Shown: positions 24,030-33,189 of the stretch, in pieces
Layout: the number at the start of each line of letters is the position of its first letter
Position numbering within the stretch: position 1 is the stretch's first letter
DNA from: Nocardia inohanensis NBRC 100128
GTDB taxonomy: Bacteria > Actinomycetota > Actinomycetes > Mycobacteriales > Mycobacteriaceae
Assembly (NCBI RefSeq): GCF_001612945.1
Contig: NZ_BDBK01000019.1
Coordinates: forward strand, 62,001 to 126,000
DNA length: 64,000 nt
Direction: 5' to 3'
Program-made: the position numbers and the translations under genes
Notes under the pieces: model-generated
What the model was told of the DNA's origin: nothing
Database searches by the model: none
What the model saw: the letters and a program-made list of their open reading frames with translations, nothing else

Positions 24030-25418
24030 TCAGCGCAGCATCTCGGCGACCAGGAAGGCCAGCTCCAGGGACTGCTGGGTGTTCAGGCGCGGATCGCAGG
24101 CGGTCTCGTAGCGCTCCTCGAGATTCAGATCCGAGATGTCCTGGGCGCCACCGAGGCATTCGGTGACGTTCTCACCGGTGAGCTCGATGTGCAGGCCGCC
24201 CGGGTGGGTGCCCAGCGCGTGATGCACCTCGAAGAAGCCCTGCACCTCGTCCACGATGCGATCGAAGTGCCGGGTCTTGTAACCGGTCGACGCCTCGTGC
24301 GTGTTGCCGTGCATGGGATCGCACTGCCAGATCACCTGATGACCGGTGGCCTGCACCTTCTCGATGATGGCGGGCAGCACATCGCGCACCTTGCCATTGC
24401 CCATGCGCGCGACCAGGGTCAGGCGGCCGGGCTCATTGTTCGGGTCCAGCCGCTCCACGTACTCCACCGCCATCTCCGGCGTGGTGGTGGGGCCGATCTT
24501 CAAGCCGATCGGGTTGGCGAGCAGTTCGGCGAAGGCGATGTGCGCGCCGTCGAGCCCGCGGGTGCGCTCACCGATCCACAGGAAGTGCGCCGACAGGTCG
24601 TAGAGCGACGGCTCACCGGTGACCGGATGCTCGGCCAGGCGCAGCATGGCGCGTTCGTAATCCAGCACCAGCGCTTCATGACTGGCGTACAGCCGCGCGC
24701 TGGACAGGTTCGGGTCGTTCACCCGGCAGGCGTTCATGAACGCCAGCGCGCGATCGATCTCGGTGGCCATCGCCTCGTAGCGGGCGCCGGCCGGGGACTG
24801 GGCGACGAATTCGCGATTCCAGTCGTGCACCTTGTGCAGGTCGGCCATGCCGGCGGAGGTCAGCGCGCGCACCAGGTTCATCGCGGCCGAGGCATTGGCG
24901 TAGGCGCGGACCAGGCGCGACGGATCGTGCTCGCGCAGACCGGCTTCGGCGACCAGCGAGTTCACCATGTCGCCGCGGTAGGACTTGAGGCCCAGCGCGT
25001 CAGTGTCGGCGGAGCGCGGCTTGGCGTACTGGCCGGCGATGCGCGCGACCTTGACCACCGGCAGGCTGGCGCCGTAGGTGAGCACCACGGCCATCTGCAA
25101 CAGGGTGCGGATATTGCCGCGGATATGCGGTTCGGTGTTGTCGGCGAAGGTCTCCGCGCAATCGCCGCCCTGCATGAGGAAAGCCTCGCCGCGCGCGACC
25201 TCGGCCAGGCGTAGCTTGAGCTCCTCGACCTCGGCGGGCACGCAGATGGGCGGCACGGATTCCAGCACGGTGCGCATCTTGGCGGCCTGCTCGGGATCCC
25301 ACGACGGCTGCTGTAAGGCCGGACGGGCCAGGGCGTCATCCAGCCGGCGACGCAGCTCGGCGGGCAACGGGGGCAGCTCGGGCAAGCGATCGATCGGTAC
25401 GTCGACGGTCCAGTTCAC
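24030..25418 (-). CDS. aroG: Class II 3-deoxy-7-phosphoheptulonate synthase (DAHP synthase)
   Basis: First enzyme of the shikimate pathway; condenses PEP and erythrose 4-phosphate (462 aa). Class II signatures: GEAFLMQGGDCAETF, TEPHIRGN, VVKVARIAGQYAKPRS, RSYRGDMVN, WIGERTR, QVIWQCDPMHGNTHE and LTGENVTECLGGA. The start is GTG at 25418, where the protein begins NWTVDVPIDRLPELPPLP like the mycobacterial enzyme; the upstream open frame has no similarity. TATTCT ends 6 bases before this GTG, so the mRNA is probably leaderless. It matches Rv2178c. Confidence 0.95.
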   Translation of the reverse strand: MNWTVDVPIDRLPELPPLPAELRRRLDDALARPALQQPSWDPEQAAKMRTVLESVPPICVPAEVEELKLRLAEVARGEAFLMQGGDCAETFADNTEPHIRGNIRTLLQMAVVLTYGASLPVVKVARIAGQYAKPRSADTDALGLKSYRGDMVNSLVAEAGLREHDPSRLVRAYANASAAMNLVRALTSAGMADLHKVHDWNREFVAQSPAGARYEAMATEIDRALAFMNACRVNDPNLSSARLYASHEALVLDYERAMLRLAEHPVTGEPSLYDLSAHFLWIGERTRGLDGAHIAFAELLANPIGLKIGPTTTPEMAVEYVERLDPNNEPGRLTLVARMGNGKVRDVLPAIIEKVQATGHQVIWQCDPMHGNTHEASTGYKTRHFDRIVDEVQGFFEVHHALGTHPGGLHIELTGENVTECLGGAQDISDLNLEERYETACDPRLNTQQSLELAFLVAEMLR

Positions 25419-25430
25419 CCGTTCAGAATA
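25419..25430 (-). promoter_or_regulatory. Leaderless promoter of aroG
   Basis: On the minus strand TATTCT (25430-25425) is followed by six bases and the GTG at 25418. There is no ribosome-binding site before the start. Confidence 0.5.
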
Positions 25431-25613
25431 CGGACCGCTCGCGGTGACTTGGACCACCCCCAGGGCTGGGATCGATCACACCATGCCGGATGGTCTGCGC
25501 CTGCCGGGCGGGGCGGCGGGGCGGTTGCCTAGGGTGGGACATCGGACGATCCGCGCAGATCGTCGGGGAGCGTCGATGACAGAGGTCAGCGGCAACGAAC
25601 TGAGGAGAGACCA

Positions 25614-26111
25614 ATCCGGTATTTTTACGACTCGGAATTCATCGAGGACGGGGTCACCATCGATCTGGTGTCGATCGCCGTCGTCTGTGAGGACGGGCGC
25701 GAATACTATGCCGTCTCCAACGAATTCGATGCGTCGAAGGCCGGACCTTTCGTTCGCCGGAACGTGCTGCCGAAGCTGCCGCCGCCCGCCTCGCCGCTGT
25801 GGAAGAGCCGGGAGAAGATCCGGGAGGAGCTGTACAAGTTCCTGGTGCCGCGGACGGGGGTGGAACCCGAACTGTGGGCCTGGGTGGGCGCTTACGACCA
25901 CGTCGCCCTGTGCCAGCTGTGGGGGTCGATGGTGGATCTGCCGAATGCGTTGCCGCGCTACACCAATGAGCTGCGCCAGCATTGGGATCAGCACGGACGG
26001 CCCGCGCTGCCGCCGGTGCCGAAGGACGCGCACGACGCGCTGGCCGATGCCCGGCACAATCTCGCCAAGTTCGAGGCCATCGAGGCGCATCGGCGGATGA
26101 AGGCTTTCTGA
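25614..26111 (+). CDS. Small 3'-5' exoribonuclease (Rv2179c-like), apparent ATC start
   Basis: DEDD-fold RNase of 165 aa. RYFYDSEFIEDG holds the catalytic Asp/Glu pair, GAYDHVALCQLWG the third acidic residue, and HDALADARHN the final His/Asp. The conserved N-terminus is (M/V)RYFYD; here the codon in that place is ATC (25614-25616). AGGAG lies 6 bases upstream, and the open frame back to a stop at 25530 has no ATG, GTG, TTG or CTG. A start at ATG 25668 would remove the DxE motif. The ATC start is therefore likely but not proven. A terminator follows. Confidence 0.88.
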   Translation: MRYFYDSEFIEDGVTIDLVSIAVVCEDGREYYAVSNEFDASKAGPFVRRNVLPKLPPPASPLWKSREKIREELYKFLVPRTGVEPELWAWVGAYDHVALCQLWGSMVDLPNALPRYTNELRQHWDQHGRPALPPVPKDAHDALADARHNLAKFEAIEAHRRMKAF

Positions 26112-26128
26112 CGCTCCGCTGAAACGCG

Positions 26129-26157
26129 AGAACCCCGGGAATCGCTCCCGGGGTTCT
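26129..26157. terminator. Bidirectional terminator after the exoribonuclease gene
   Basis: AGAACCCCGGGA at 26129-26140 pairs perfectly with TCCCGGGGTTCT at 26146-26157 (5-base loop), followed by TTT on the plus strand. The acyltransferase gene converges from the right. Confidence 0.8.
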
Positions 26158-26185
26158 TTTCGATCGTGTTCCGCCAGGCGGAGAC

Positions 26186-26911
26186 TCAGCCGGCCATGGT
26201 CTGCGGGACGCGGTCGGCATCGGGACGCGAACCCGACGGCACGCCTTCCTTCAGGCTGGCGGCGTAGACGTCCACGTACTCCTGCCCGGCCATGGTCATG
26301 AGTTCGTACATGATCTCGTCGGTGACTGCGCGCTCGACGAAACGGTTGCCGCCCATGCCTTCGTAGCGCGAGAAGTCGATCGGCTTACCGAACTTCACGG
26401 TCACCTTGCGCGGCCGCCAGCGGAACGGTCCGGGCGGGCAGACCTGGTCGGTGCCGATCAGCGCCACCGGGATCACCGGGACGCCGGTCTCCAGAGCGAG
26501 GCGGGCCACACCGGTCTTGCCCTTGTACAGGCGGCCGTCCGGGGAGCGGGTGCCCTCCGGGTACAACCCGACCAGGCGGCCCTCCTCCAGCAGCTTGCGC
26601 GCGGTGTTCAGCGCACCCTCGGCAGCGCTCGCGCCGGAGCGGTCGATCGGGTACTGGCCGGTGCCGGAGAAGAAGAACTTCTGCAACCGCCCCTTGAGGC
26701 CGGGGGTGGTGAAGTACTCGGCCTTGGCCAGGTAGGTGATGCGCCGGGGACTGGCAAGCGGGGTGAACAGCCAGTCCGTGAAGCTCAGGTGATTACCGGC
26801 GAGAATCGCCGCACCATCGGCCGGTATGTTCTCGATGCCTTCGACCTTGGGCCGGTTCAGCAACTGGATCAGCGGTCCCACGAAGACGAACTTCAGCAGC
26901 CAGTAGAACAT
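26186..26911 (-). CDS. 1-acyl-sn-glycerol-3-phosphate acyltransferase (PlsC-like)
   Basis: Membrane acyltransferase of 241 aa. The acyl acceptor motifs are LAGNHLSFTDWLF (NHxxxxD), YPEGTRSPDGRLYKGKTG and VPVIPVALIGTD. The enzyme would make phosphatidic acid or acylate another glycerolipid. The ATG at 26911 was chosen because FYWLLKFVFVGPL begins the hydrophobic N-terminal segment and GGAAAGGA precedes it; the longer frame to 27022 is unlikely. Rv2182c lies in the same place in M. tuberculosis. No clear promoter was seen. Confidence 0.85.
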   Translation of the reverse strand: MFYWLLKFVFVGPLIQLLNRPKVEGIENIPADGAAILAGNHLSFTDWLFTPLASPRRITYLAKAEYFTTPGLKGRLQKFFFSGTGQYPIDRSGASAAEGALNTARKLLEEGRLVGLYPEGTRSPDGRLYKGKTGVARLALETGVPVIPVALIGTDQVCPPGPFRWRPRKVTVKFGKPIDFSRYEGMGGNRFVERAVTDEIMYELMTMAGQEYVDVYAASLKEGVPSGSRPDADRVPQTMAG

Positions 26912-27069
26912 TGCGTCCTTTCCCCTTTTTCGATACCCGGGACCGGCCTCGTTGCGGGCACCACACTCAAAAGCCCACCCTACCGCTGAGACCGATCGGT
27001 GACCAACCTCTCCCCCGCCCAATGTGATCGGTTCATCCAGCTTTTACAGCTGGAGGAGTCCCGGAGCGG

Positions 27070-28065
27070 TCAACGGTGGGCGGGGACGGCGGTGTGGGGG
27101 ACCTCGAGGGCGGCCCGGGCCAGTTCGGCGGCGCCGATCATGCCTGCGGCTTCGCCCAATTGGGCGGTGCGGATGCGGGCCAGGTGGCGGTGCCGGGCGC
27201 CGGTGATCGAGGCTGCGTAGTGTTCACGGGCGTCGTCCAGGAACAGCGGAGCCGAGGTGCTTACGCCGCCGGCTACGACGATCAGGTCAGGGTCGAAGAT
27301 ATCGCTGACGGCGGCCAGGCCGAGACCTAGCCAGCGGGCGAAGTCGGTCATCACGTCCTGGGCCACGGGGTCGCCGTCTTGGGCCGCGCCGGCGACGCGG
27401 CGGCCGGTGAGAGAGCCGGGGTCGCGGAGGGCCTCCCGGGCCAGGACTTTGGAGCGCTGCGGGTCGGTGGCCAGCATTTCCAGGGCGGTGTCGACGAGAG
27501 CTGTTCCGCTGCAATAGCGTTCCCAGCAACCGCGTTTGCCGCAGGCGCAGGCTCGGCCCTGGGGCACCACCTGGATGTGGCCGAGTTCCGGTGCCACGCC
27601 GTAGCTTCCGCGATAGAGCTGGCCGCTGATCAGCAGGGCCGCGCCGATGCCGGTGCCGATGGCCACGAGCACAACATTGCGACCACCGGCGGCCGCGCCG
27701 AAACGGTATTCGGCCCAAAGCGCCGCGTTGGCATCGTGTTCCAGGATCACCGGCAGGCCGAGGCGGTCGGTCAGGCGCTGCGCTACGGGCGCGTCCTCCC
27801 AGGGCAGGTGGGGTGCGAAACGCACGGTGGCACGGTCTTCGTCGACGAAACCGGCAACCGCGAGGCCCACCGCGCCGATGGGATGCCGGGCGCACAGCTC
27901 ACGCACCGCGCGGGCGAGGGCGTCCTCGAGCGCGCGGGCGGATTGCGGGGTCGGAGCGGTGACGGTGTCGAGGACCTCCCCGGACCCGTCCACCACCGAC
28001 GCGCGAATGTTCGTGCCGCCCACATCGATTCCGACTGTCAACGGCACGTTCCCACCGCCGTTCAT
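27070..28065 (-). CDS. ROK-family glucokinase
   Basis: Sugar kinase of 331 aa. N-terminal GIDVGGTNIRASVVD binds ATP phosphate, LEHDANAALWAEYRFGA carries the catalytic Asp, and the zinc-binding ROK motif CACGKRGCWE is complete. It lacks a DNA-binding N-terminus, so it is an enzyme and not a ROK repressor. Glucose is the most likely substrate. The start overlaps the stop of the preceding gene by 4 bp, linking it to the Rv2183c/Rv2184c-like pair. Confidence 0.85.
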   Translation of the reverse strand: MNGGGNVPLTVGIDVGGTNIRASVVDGSGEVLDTVTAPTPQSARALEDALARAVRELCARHPIGAVGLAVAGFVDEDRATVRFAPHLPWEDAPVAQRLTDRLGLPVILEHDANAALWAEYRFGAAAGGRNVVLVAIGTGIGAALLISGQLYRGSYGVAPELGHIQVVPQGRACACGKRGCWERYCSGTALVDTALEMLATDPQRSKVLAREALRDPGSLTGRRVAGAAQDGDPVAQDVMTDFARWLGLGLAAVSDIFDPDLIVVAGGVSTSAPLFLDDAREHYAASITGARHRHLARIRTAQLGEAAGMIGAAELARAALEVPHTAVPAHR

Positions 28066-28676
28066 GCCTTGATGGTGACGTTGATGGGCACGTAGCCCGG
28101 CTTCGACCGCCCTCGCTCCCCCGTTTTGCGACCCGGTGCGGGCCCGGAATCCGCAGGGGCGGCGGCATTCTCGTCGCCAGGTCGGCGGGCGGTGCCGGGG
28201 CCGCGGCCGAAGCGGCGCTTACCCTCGGCGCCGGACTCGCTCGCGGAACCGGTCTCCGGCGCCTCGGGCGGGATACCCGCCCGCGTGCCCGAATGCTGGT
28301 GCTGGGCATGGAATTCGGCGGATTCGGGGTCCAGGTCCGGCGGGATCACCGGCTCCACGGGCACCCCGGCGAGCGCTTCGCGCAGCACCGTGACGATCGC
28401 GGTCCCATGGTCGGCGATGGCCGCGACCACGTCGTGATGCTCACCGCGCACGATGGCGGCCGCCGCGCAGACCGGGCACCAGCTGCAATTGTCCCAGGTG
28501 ACCCGGCCGTCGGAGGCCGTGCGCCGCAGCACCGGTTCGACGCGCTCGAGCACGGCCTCGGCGAGCAGCCGCAGCTCCTCGGCGAATTCGGCGAAGTTGA
28601 CCTCGGCTTGACCGGGCCGCGCACTGTCGTGCGCGCTCGACCCGCCCGCCGCATCGTTTCGCGTTGTCGTACTCAT
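28062..28676 (-). CDS. Conserved protein, Rv2183c-like
   Basis: 204-aa protein with a helical N-terminal region (EVNFAEFAEELRLLAEAVLERVEPVL), a DNCSWCPVCAAAAIVRGEHHD segment with three cysteines and histidines that could bind metal, then a long disordered Pro/Gly/Ala/Arg-rich tail ending SKPGYVPINVTIKA. The ATG at 28676 overlaps the stop of the ArsA-like gene by 4 bp, and its stop overlaps the glucokinase start. Function unknown; the tight coupling suggests it acts with the ATPase. Confidence 0.7.
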   Translation of the reverse strand: MSTTTRNDAAGGSSAHDSARPGQAEVNFAEFAEELRLLAEAVLERVEPVLRRTASDGRVTWDNCSWCPVCAAAAIVRGEHHDVVAAIADHGTAIVTVLREALAGVPVEPVIPPDLDPESAEFHAQHQHSGTRAGIPPEAPETGSASESGAEGKRRFGRGPGTARRPGDENAAAPADSGPAPGRKTGERGRSKPGYVPINVTIKA

Positions 28677-29926
28677 TTCGGCCACACCTGAGGGTCGGGA
28701 CGGAATCGGATGACGAGTTGATCGCCGTCGAGTTCGGCGCCATCGACCGTGCACCGCCGCAATACCGGTGCCAGGCGCAGGCGCCGCCTGACGCCGTCCG
28801 CTCCCACGATCAAATCGTCCTCCACTCGTCCCAGCTGCACGGTCGACGGATCGACCACCGGCAGATGCATGCGCATCGCGAACACCGAGTGCAGCCCGGT
28901 TCCGGATTCGAGCCGCACCACCGGCCCGGCGGAAACGGACGTCGCGGCGTCCACATCTGTGCCAAGCATAGGTACCGGACCCGTTCCCACCCAGTTACCA
29001 CTCGCGTCGACCTCGTAGGACAACGCGGAGAGGGCGGCGAGACCGATCGGCTCGGACCCGGCGTGCCCGACCACCTGGACGGGTATACCGGGCATGCGCT
29101 TGCGGAGTTCGTCGACCACGTCGAGCTGCTCGCCGCGGCGGTTGAAGTACCAGCGCACCGCGGGATGCGGCTCTTCCGTACCTGCCGGAGCAGGCATTTC
29201 GGGTAATACCCGGTTGACCAGTATGGAATCCAGGCGCAGGCCGAGCAGCGCGGCGGCGGAGCGGACGCGCGCGGATTCGGCCACGGCCACCCGTTCGGGC
29301 GCGGTCACCAGGCGGGCTCCGGTGCGCTCGCGATCGGCGATCAGGTCCCGTGCGCCCGCCACCGCGGCCACGATCTGCTCGACGCTGACCGCCAGTACCG
29401 CCTTGCGGAAATCCCCGCCGGCGGCGCTCAAAGTGCGCGAATGCGCGGGCCATACCCGTTCCAGGTAACCCAGCAGCGTGTCGGGCGTGGTGACGATGCG
29501 CAGCATGTCCGCCGAGGGCGGGCAGTCCACCACGATCACATCCCAGCGGGCGCGCTCGGCGAACTGGGTGATCTCCAGCAGCGCCAGGATCTCCTGCACC
29601 CCGGGCAGCCCGGTGACTTCGGCCGGATCCAGCGCCCCGATATCGACCCCGTGATCGTGCCCCGCCCCGGAGAGCATCAAGGCCACCGACCGGAATCGAT
29701 CCTCCAGCAGCGCAAGCGAATCCACTTCGATCACATCGAGCCCGGTGGCGACCGAGGCCACCCCGCCGGGTTCGCGCCGGAACCGGAACCCCAGCGCATC
29801 GCCGAGCGAATGCGCCTGATCCAGCGAGGCCAGCAGCACCCGCTGCCCGTCGCGCGCATAGGCGAGCGCGGTCGCGCAGGCCAGCGTCGTCTTCCCCACT
29901 CCGCCCTTGCCGACGAACAGCTCCAC
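28673..29926 (-). CDS. ArsA/Get3-like ATPase, Rv2184c-like
   Basis: P-loop ATPase of 417 aa with a deviant Walker A GKGGVGKTTLACATALAYA at residues 7-25, switch region SLDQAHSLGDALG, DVIVVDCPPSADMLRI (switch II), and a C-terminal segment MRMHLPVVDPSTVQLGRVEDDLIVGADG resembling the small domain of actinobacterial ArsA homologues. The start is GTG at 29926. Such proteins are usually not arsenite pumps in actinobacteria; there is no arsenic gene nearby. The client is unknown. Confidence 0.8.
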   Translation of the reverse strand: MELFVGKGGVGKTTLACATALAYARDGQRVLLASLDQAHSLGDALGFRFRREPGGVASVATGLDVIEVDSLALLEDRFRSVALMLSGAGHDHGVDIGALDPAEVTGLPGVQEILALLEITQFAERARWDVIVVDCPPSADMLRIVTTPDTLLGYLERVWPAHSRTLSAAGGDFRKAVLAVSVEQIVAAVAGARDLIADRERTGARLVTAPERVAVAESARVRSAAALLGLRLDSILVNRVLPEMPAPAGTEEPHPAVRWYFNRRGEQLDVVDELRKRMPGIPVQVVGHAGSEPIGLAALSALSYEVDASGNWVGTGPVPMLGTDVDAATSVSAGPVVRLESGTGLHSVFAMRMHLPVVDPSTVQLGRVEDDLIVGADGVRRRLRLAPVLRRCTVDGAELDGDQLVIRFRPDPQVWPK

Positions 29927-29967
29927 CCTGGTGGATGGCCGCGGCGGGCCCCCCTGTGTACTCGCGG

Positions 29968-30405
29968 TCAGCCTTCGACCCGTTTCTTGAGTTCCTTCAA
30001 TGCCGTGTCGGTGATGACCTTCTCGGCTTTGCGCTTGAACATACCGATCATCGGGATGTTCAGGTCGACGGTGAGTTCGTAGACCACCTGGGTGGTGCCG
30101 TCCGGCAGCGCGATCAGCTCGTAGGTGCCGTCCTGCGCCTTCTGCAAGTCACCGCCGACCAGCGTCCAGCTGACCGCCTTGCCGTCGGGCCGCCAGGTAT
30201 AGGACAGCGTGTAAGTGTCCTTGACGACGCCGGCGTCCAGCACGAAACGCGCGGTGCGGGCCCGGCCGTCGGGGTACTTCTCGAGCACCTCCACCGAGCG
30301 GGCCGCGGCGACCCATTCCGGATACGACTCCAGGTCGGCGATCACGCCCATCACCCGATCGGCGGGGGCGGCGATCACGATCGACCGTTGAGTGCGATCG
30401 GCCAT
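29968..30405 (-). CDS. SRPBCC-fold polyketide cyclase/lipid-binding protein, Rv2185c-like
   Basis: 145-aa START-like domain protein. QRSIVIAAPADRVMGVIADLESYPEWVAAARSVEV is the typical beginning of the SRPBCC fold, which forms a hydrophobic ligand cavity. Ligand unknown; in M. tuberculosis TB16.3 (Rv2185c) has the same position. An ATG at 30414 three codons upstream is equally possible. It is in line with a second SRPBCC-like gene and the ArsA-like gene. Confidence 0.8.
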   Translation of the reverse strand: MADRTQRSIVIAAPADRVMGVIADLESYPEWVAAARSVEVLEKYPDGRARTARFVLDAGVVKDTYTLSYTWRPDGKAVSWTLVGGDLQKAQDGTYELIALPDGTTQVVYELTVDLNIPMIGMFKRKAEKVITDTALKELKKRVEG

Positions 30406-30461
30406 GGGTGGCAACGCTTCCTTTCTGGACGCGGCGGGCGGACCGCCGCGAGGTGGGTGAA

Positions 30462-30848
30462 TTAGCGCGCGGAGGGGGCGACGCCGGCCTTGCGACCGGC
30501 TTCCAGCCGGGCCTTCACCTCGAAGGTCATCTTCTTGCCGGCGACCCGGCGAGCCCGGTTGGCGGCCAGCAGTTCCCGCGCCGACATGCCGGTCAGCGCC
30601 TGCGGTTCGGCGTGCATGAAGTAATGCATGATCACGCCGTCCAGCATGGGTTCCAGCCAGACCTCCATGGTGCCGGTCACCGGCCCCTCGACGGTCCAGC
30701 GAATCCCCTTGTCACCCCGGTCTTCCCGGACCTGAAGGGTCAGGTCCGGCCACCACCGGCGCCACCGGCCACGATCCGCCAGTACCTCGGCCACGGCCGT
30801 GCCCGGCGCGGCGACGAAGGTCTGATCGGCAACCTGGATACTGCTCAC
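30462..30848 (-). CDS. SRPBCC-like protein, Rv2186c-like
   Basis: 128-aa protein beginning SSIQVADQTFVAAPGTAVAEVLADRGRWRRWWPDL, a shorter variant of the START-like fold, with a Lys/Arg-rich C-terminal helix. GTG at 30848 is chosen because the open frame further upstream overlaps pimB. It starts 10 bp after the pimB stop, so it is probably read from the same mRNA. Function unknown. Confidence 0.7.
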   Translation of the reverse strand: MSSIQVADQTFVAAPGTAVAEVLADRGRWRRWWPDLTLQVREDRGDKGIRWTVEGPVTGTMEVWLEPMLDGVIMHYFMHAEPQALTGMSARELLAANRARRVAGKKMTFEVKARLEAGRKAGVAPSAR

Positions 30849-30858
30849 GGCGCTGAGC

Positions 30859-32010
30859 CTAGCGCAGTGCCTGCCGGACATTCGGGTCGAGGAGTTCGCG
30901 TAGTCGTTCACCCATGAGATCCCACCTCCATTGCTGCTGTACCCAGGCTCGACCGGCCGAACCCATGCGGGCGGCGGCATCGCGGTCGGAGAGGATCTGG
31001 ACAATTGCCTCGGTGATGGAGTCGGTGGAGCGGCCGTTGACGACCAGACCGGTCTCGCCTTCGCGCACGGTCTCCGGCGCTCCACCCGAATTGCCCGCGA
31101 CCACGGGCACTCCCGCGGCGGAAGCCTCCAGGTAGACGATGCCCAGGCCCTCGACATCCAGGCCGAAGCCGCGGGTGCGGGAGGGCATGGCGAACACATC
31201 GGCGATCGTGTAGTGCGCGGCGAGCTCCTTGGACGCGACCCGGCCCGCGAACACCACATCGTCTTGGAGACCCAGGGCCTCGGCGAGTCCGCGCAGCTTC
31301 TGTTCGTACGGCCCGCCGCCCGCGATGACCAGCACCGCGCCGTCGATCCGCCGGCGAACGTCGAGCATGGCCATGATCAACATGTCCTGGCCCTTGCGCG
31401 GCATCAGTCGCGACAGGCACAGGATGGTGGGCCGGTCCCCCAGCCCGTAGCGTTGCCGCAGCTCCGCCCGCGCGGCCGGATCCGGCTTGAACACCTCGGA
31501 ATCCACAGCGGGAGGCAGATATTCGAGTGCCGCCTGCGCCCCGAACGCGGGCGAGAACCGGCGGCGGGTGTATTTGCTGACATAGGTCACCACATCGGTG
31601 TGGTCGCCGATCACCCGCAGGGCTTGGCGCGCGCCCGGGATCATCGACCAGCCGACCTCGTGCCCGTGGGTGGCGGCGACGATCCGCTCGGCTCCGTATT
31701 TACGCAGGTACGGCGACATCAGGGCGAGCGGAGCGGCCGCCCCGAACCACACCCGATCGCATCCCTCGTCCCGCATGAGCTTGCGCGCCTTCCGCGCCAC
31801 CAGCGGTGTCGGCAGCATCAGGGTCGTGGGATGCCGCACCACTTGAAACGGCTGATCGGCATCGAACTTCCAGTGGCTGTCGCCCTTCCACCGCGGCGCG
31901 TACACCACCAGCTCGTCCGGTGGCAGCTGCATGGCCAGCGAATGCACATAGGACTGGATACCTCCCGGTCGCGGCGGGAAATCATTGGTAACCAGCAGAG
32001 TTCGCCCCAT
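30859..32010 (-). CDS. pimB: GDP-mannose-dependent phosphatidylinositol monomannoside mannosyltransferase PimB'
   Basis: GT4 (GT-B fold) glycosyltransferase of 383 aa that adds the second mannose to phosphatidylinositol mannoside at the cytoplasmic face. TNDFPPRPGGIQSYVHSLA is the acceptor-loop beginning; ATHGHEVGW, LSRLMPRKGQDMLI and PSRTRGFGLDVEGLGIVYLEASAAGVPVVAGNSGGAPE (EX7E type region) are typical. It matches Rv2188c. Together with mptA in this window it serves PIM/lipomannan synthesis, evidence for a mycolata-type envelope. Confidence 0.93.
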   Translation of the reverse strand: MGRTLLVTNDFPPRPGGIQSYVHSLAMQLPPDELVVYAPRWKGDSHWKFDADQPFQVVRHPTTLMLPTPLVARKARKLMRDEGCDRVWFGAAAPLALMSPYLRKYGAERIVAATHGHEVGWSMIPGARQALRVIGDHTDVVTYVSKYTRRRFSPAFGAQAALEYLPPAVDSEVFKPDPAARAELRQRYGLGDRPTILCLSRLMPRKGQDMLIMAMLDVRRRIDGAVLVIAGGGPYEQKLRGLAEALGLQDDVVFAGRVASKELAAHYTIADVFAMPSRTRGFGLDVEGLGIVYLEASAAGVPVVAGNSGGAPETVREGETGLVVNGRSTDSITEAIVQILSDRDAAARMGSAGRAWVQQQWRWDLMGERLRELLDPNVRQALR

Positions 32011-32109
32011 CCCACAAACCTACTGCACCGCTCCCCGATCCCCACCCCAGCCCGAATCCTCGCGCGCGACGCGCCGACGAGGGCCGGGCCCGGGTTCATC
32101 CGAGTCCGT

Positions 32110-33114
32110 TCACGCGCCTTCCGCGGTGCGGGCGGTGATCCACGCGCGCCAGTCGGCGATGAAGCCGGAATACGATGTGGCCAGGGTTTTCTGGAGGATG
32201 GCGTCCACGGCGGCCCGGTCCTTGGGTCCGGTGGCCAGCTGCCGGTACAACTCCACCAGCTTCTGGTCACCGAACCGGTCGGCCGTGAAAGCGCAGGCCG
32301 CCCAGCCCTGTTCGTAGGCCAGCGCGGGCTGTCCCCCCTCGGGTGCGAAGGCCGAATCCGAGGGCAGGTCGGCGGGCAGGTCACCGGCACGCGCGCGATT
32401 GGTCAGGGCCGGCGCGGTTTCGGTGATCGGACGACGCAGCCCCCGGTAGGCGGAGTATTCGGCGAACCCTTCGAGCATCCACTGCGGCGATCCGTCCACG
32501 GTGACCGCGCGCGCCGCGACATGCGTGAGCTCGTGCCGCAGGGTCACCCGCAGGCCGTCCGCGCCCAGCCGCTGCCCGGCTTCGGACCCGAAGACCACCC
32601 GCTGCCCCTTGGGTTTACCGCCAGGAAGGAACGGATCGGCGACGGTCGCGGCCGCCACCTCGGCGGGCGGGAGCGCGGTGGCATGGGTGAGCGCGGCGAA
32701 TTCGGCGGGACTCGAGGCAACCACCACGACCGGGGCCTGCGACCAATCCGCACCCCACAACCCGCTGACCGCGACGGTCGCGGCGGCCAATTCCCGTGCG
32801 AGCACATCGATATCGCTCTGCCGGGCGGGATGCCCGAGGACCACGCCGACCTTCCCGGACCCGGTGGGCACCGGTTCGGTCACCACTTTCCCGTAGGACT
32901 CCATGGTCCGGCGCACCTCACCGAGCTGCGGATCGGTAATGGTCAGCGCATCCGAAGCCGGCACCACCGCACGCAACTTCGGCAGCACCGAATTGGGCAG
33001 CATGAGCAGCGCCCCGCAGGCGGCGGTCAGCCCGCTGACCATCACCAGGGTGAGCACGAACTGGAATCGCCGCTTGGCAGACAGCCAGCCGCGCATCTGC
33101 CGGATCGCCGTCAT
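32110..33114 (-). CDS. Membrane-anchored gluzincin metallopeptidase-like protein
   Basis: 334-aa protein with one N-terminal membrane helix (about residues 17-42). LRHELTHVAARAV gives the zinc HExxH motif, and MLEGFAEYSAYRG places the third ligand Glu about 20 residues later, as in the peptidase MA-like family. The domain would lie outside the membrane. It stands between pimB and the NlpC/P60 gene, in the Rv2189c position, though I am not sure it is homologous to it. Substrate unknown; a role in envelope protein turnover is a guess. Confidence 0.75.
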   Translation of the reverse strand: MTAIRQMRGWLSAKRRFQFVLTLVMVSGLTAACGALLMLPNSVLPKLRAVVPASDALTITDPQLGEVRRTMESYGKVVTEPVPTGSGKVGVVLGHPARQSDIDVLARELAAATVAVSGLWGADWSQAPVVVVASSPAEFAALTHATALPPAEVAAATVADPFLPGGKPKGQRVVFGSEAGQRLGADGLRVTLRHELTHVAARAVTVDGSPQWMLEGFAEYSAYRGLRRPITETAPALTNRARAGDLPADLPSDSAFAPEGGQPALAYEQGWAACAFTADRFGDQKLVELYRQLATGPKDRAAVDAILQKTLATSYSGFIADWRAWITARTAEGA

Positions 33115-33189
33115 CCCAGCTCCGCACGCGGCGGGACGCAGGCCGGACCGTGGGTGCGCAAGCTGCCTCCTCCGAGTGGGACCGCGCGG

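Noticed and set aside
28673..29926. Arsenite efflux ATPase ArsA
   Set aside because: No arsB, arsR or arsD nearby and the same gene order exists in mycobacteria without arsenic function, so only an ArsA-like ATPase is called.
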